The notes below the pieces were generated by a model. That model searched no databases and was not told where the DNA came from. It saw nothing but the letters and a program-made list of their open reading frames with translations. This document shows positions 62,127 through 64,000 of a DNA stretch of 64,000 nucleotides, piece after piece. The DNA comes from Quillaja saponaria. Its lineage: Eukaryota; Streptophyta; Magnoliopsida; Fabales; Quillajaceae. Within the stretch, counting starts at the first letter, position 1, and every line of letters begins with the position of its first letter. The stretch covers positions 6,882,001 through 6,946,000 of the forward strand of contig CM055607.1 of assembly GCA_029379385.1 (NCBI GenBank), read 5' to 3'. A program made the translations under genes and the position numbers.

Positions 62127-64000
62127 CAGTAGAACATATTAACAATAAAGCTTGCATACCTGATTGAGCCATAGCAGCAGATATGTGAAATCTCAAACAA
62201 GAACTCCTCAGTAGAACGTTTATATAGCTAGGTCTTTCTCTCCATACTCTTTGTATTTAGTGACAGCTCTCAATGAGGCAAGATACTCATATTGAGAGAG
62301 GAGAGGAGACCTAGCTTATTTATCATCATATAAACCCTAAGAGTCATCCCATTAAAGACTCCTAAAGTCACTCAACCTACATGTACTGCTAATCCACATC
62401 TAACTAAACAATAAGTGTGCTTGAGCCCTATCCAAAATGATCATATAAACCATATGGGTTTTTACCAGTATATCTCAAGTGGATCAAACCTTAAGGCCTG
62501 TTTTATTAAAACTAAAACCATCCAATTAATGATAGCCCACATATGGAATTTCTAACATTCTCCCACTTGGGCAACATTAATTGTAACTTAAAAATTTTGA
62601 AAACATATTTTAGAAAATGACTCTCGAGCAAGTTATAACTTTTATGTGGCCACAATTTAAAAAAACTTGGGTTCTGAGATACACTTCAAATAATCTTGCT
62701 CAATTAAGTTATTAACATCAAATCATGGCAATCATTGTGCAACTTAAACGACACAAGACCAAACCATGGTTACAAATGCTAACAACCTAATCTACAATGG
62801 ATCTAGATATGGTAGTGTAGCAAGAAAATAGTATCCAAATATGATCAATATATGCTATTTTCATTGTCGGTCTTCTGGGTGATTTGATTAAAAACCGGAT
62901 GCTTTCAAAAAAATATTAGAAATCACATAAGCTTAATTTAAGCTTGTATGTCTCAACCAATATCTCAAAATATCGAATTAGTGTCATTATGAGACATATT
63001 TCCATATTGACAAAACTGTCATACTTAAGACAGATACCAAGTCTTAAGATTTTAATGCAATGACATGTCATATAATCATATGTGCACACACAATATTAAT
63101 CATATCACAATGAAATAATAATTATTTTCATCAACATAACACACCATCCAATAAGGATATAAGTAAAACTTGGGTCACAAAGTAACATACATAATATGCT
63201 AACTTTGAACAAAACAAAGCAAACTCCTACTAACCAAAAACATCAAAGGACTCTACAATACTCATGTTATCAATATGACTTTTAAAAACCCAAATCCTAA
63301 ATGCCTTGGTTAAAGGATCTGCCAACAATTTACTGTATCAACATGTTCAAACACAATATCTTTTTTTTTTTTTTTTTACAAAATCCTTAGTCATTGTCTC
63401 TCGATACATTAAAAATCTTATTTCTCTTTAAGATGAACATAATAGAATTATTGTTATAATAGATCTGAAGCATTTAAAAATCGAGACAACCACACAAAGA
63501 TAAATTATCATGTTCTTCAACCACATACCATGCTTGTATAGTAAAAGAAGCTTTTGCTTGGAATAACTCCAAGAAACAGTTCCTAAAGTTAACATGAAAT
63601 ATAATTTGAAGTGGATTTAAGATCATCTTTGCAACTAGCAAAGTGATAATCAGAGTAACTAATTAATTTAAGATGATCAATCATTCTATGCATTATCATA
63701 AAACTTTAGTTCTCTGTAAATACTTCATACCTTATGTTTTGATTCTGAGTTTGATTGTGCTAAAAACTTCCACTGCAAAAGCAATGTTAGAGCTAATACA
63801 AACCAAAATATACAATCTTCCAACTACACTAGCATAAAAACATATTTCTCATGGATTTTCTCTTAAACTTATTAAAGAGACACTAATTTAAACTGAACTT
63901 GTCACTCCTGACAACAGACACATTCCTATTCTTGCATTTATGCATATTGAACCTATAAGACACTATATCAATATAGGTTTACTAGGGAAGACCTAACAAG
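62127..64000 (-). mobile_element. Copia-type retrotransposon relic, 3' part
   Basis: On the minus strand a frame at about 63295-63340 reads ADPLTKAF, the conserved end of the Copia RNase H region, followed by SHIDNMSIVESFDVFG and a stop near 63225. Further along, CCAAGTGGGAGAA (62558-62570 on plus) resembles a polypurine tract directly followed by TGTTAGAAATTCC, a typical 3' LTR start, at 62557. The LTR's far end is not clear; it probably lies near 62120-62210. Upstream coding sequence toward 64000 is too degraded to read and runs off the window. Confidence 0.55.

Noticed and set aside
1..64000. tRNA, rRNA or snoRNA genes
   Set aside because: I looked for cloverleaf A/B boxes and rRNA words and saw none; a covariance-model scan would be decisive.

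Overview
The window is plant nuclear DNA: intron-rich genes with GT..AG junctions, very AT-rich spacers, MITEs and LTR-retrotransposon pieces. Two TIR-type resistance loci point to a eudicot, since monocots generally lack TIR-NB-LRR genes. I suspect a woody rosid such as Citrus from gene style, but the sequence does not prove it. Exon coordinates were joined by hand from reading phase, splice sites and family similarity.

Layout. 0-16 kb is a gene-dense housekeeping block: a Yip1-family membrane-traffic gene (-), an R3H/SUZ-domain RNA-binding gene (-) with an in-frame TAG, and, head to head with it across a 450-bp spacer carrying a palindromic G-box, a mitochondrial NFU4/5-type Fe-S scaffold gene (+) whose first coding exon looks damaged. 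18.5-27.2 kb is a resistance-gene cluster on the minus strand: a full TIR-NB-LRR-C-JID gene with a 1-bp frameshift in NB-ARC, then about 130 bp downstream a small two-exon gene predicted to encode a TIR domain fused to a glutaredoxin-like domain, then a truncated duplicate of that gene. 27-42.5 kb is repeat territory: local duplications, the 5' part of a Copia element joined to a GDSL-lipase pseudogene fragment, a 3.1-kb TG..CA solo-LTR-like insertion with a perfect 5-bp target duplication, an ankyrin/PGG pseudogene fragment, and nested MITEs.

42.5-59.6 kb holds three clean multi-exon genes: ORRM1 (+, organelle RNA-editing factor), a GDSL esterase/lipase of the At5g03610 type (+), and an ITN1-like ankyrin-PGG membrane protein (-). 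The last two converge tail to tail, and their 3' ends are the source of the duplicated pseudogene segment at 31.4-36.2 kb. 59.6-64 kb is repeats: a Tourist-like MITE, a displaced copy of an ORRM1 intron fragment and the 3' part of a minus-strand Copia relic.

The most interesting object is the predicted TIR-glutaredoxin fusion at 20.3-21.5 kb. Its TIR exon ends at the same phase-2 donor as the TIR exon of the neighbouring TNL. It splices in frame to an exon that starts with the short linker normally found ahead of NB-ARC, but then runs into a class-IV glutaredoxin-like fold in place of NB-ARC. The partial tandem duplicate shows the locus is active in cluster evolution.
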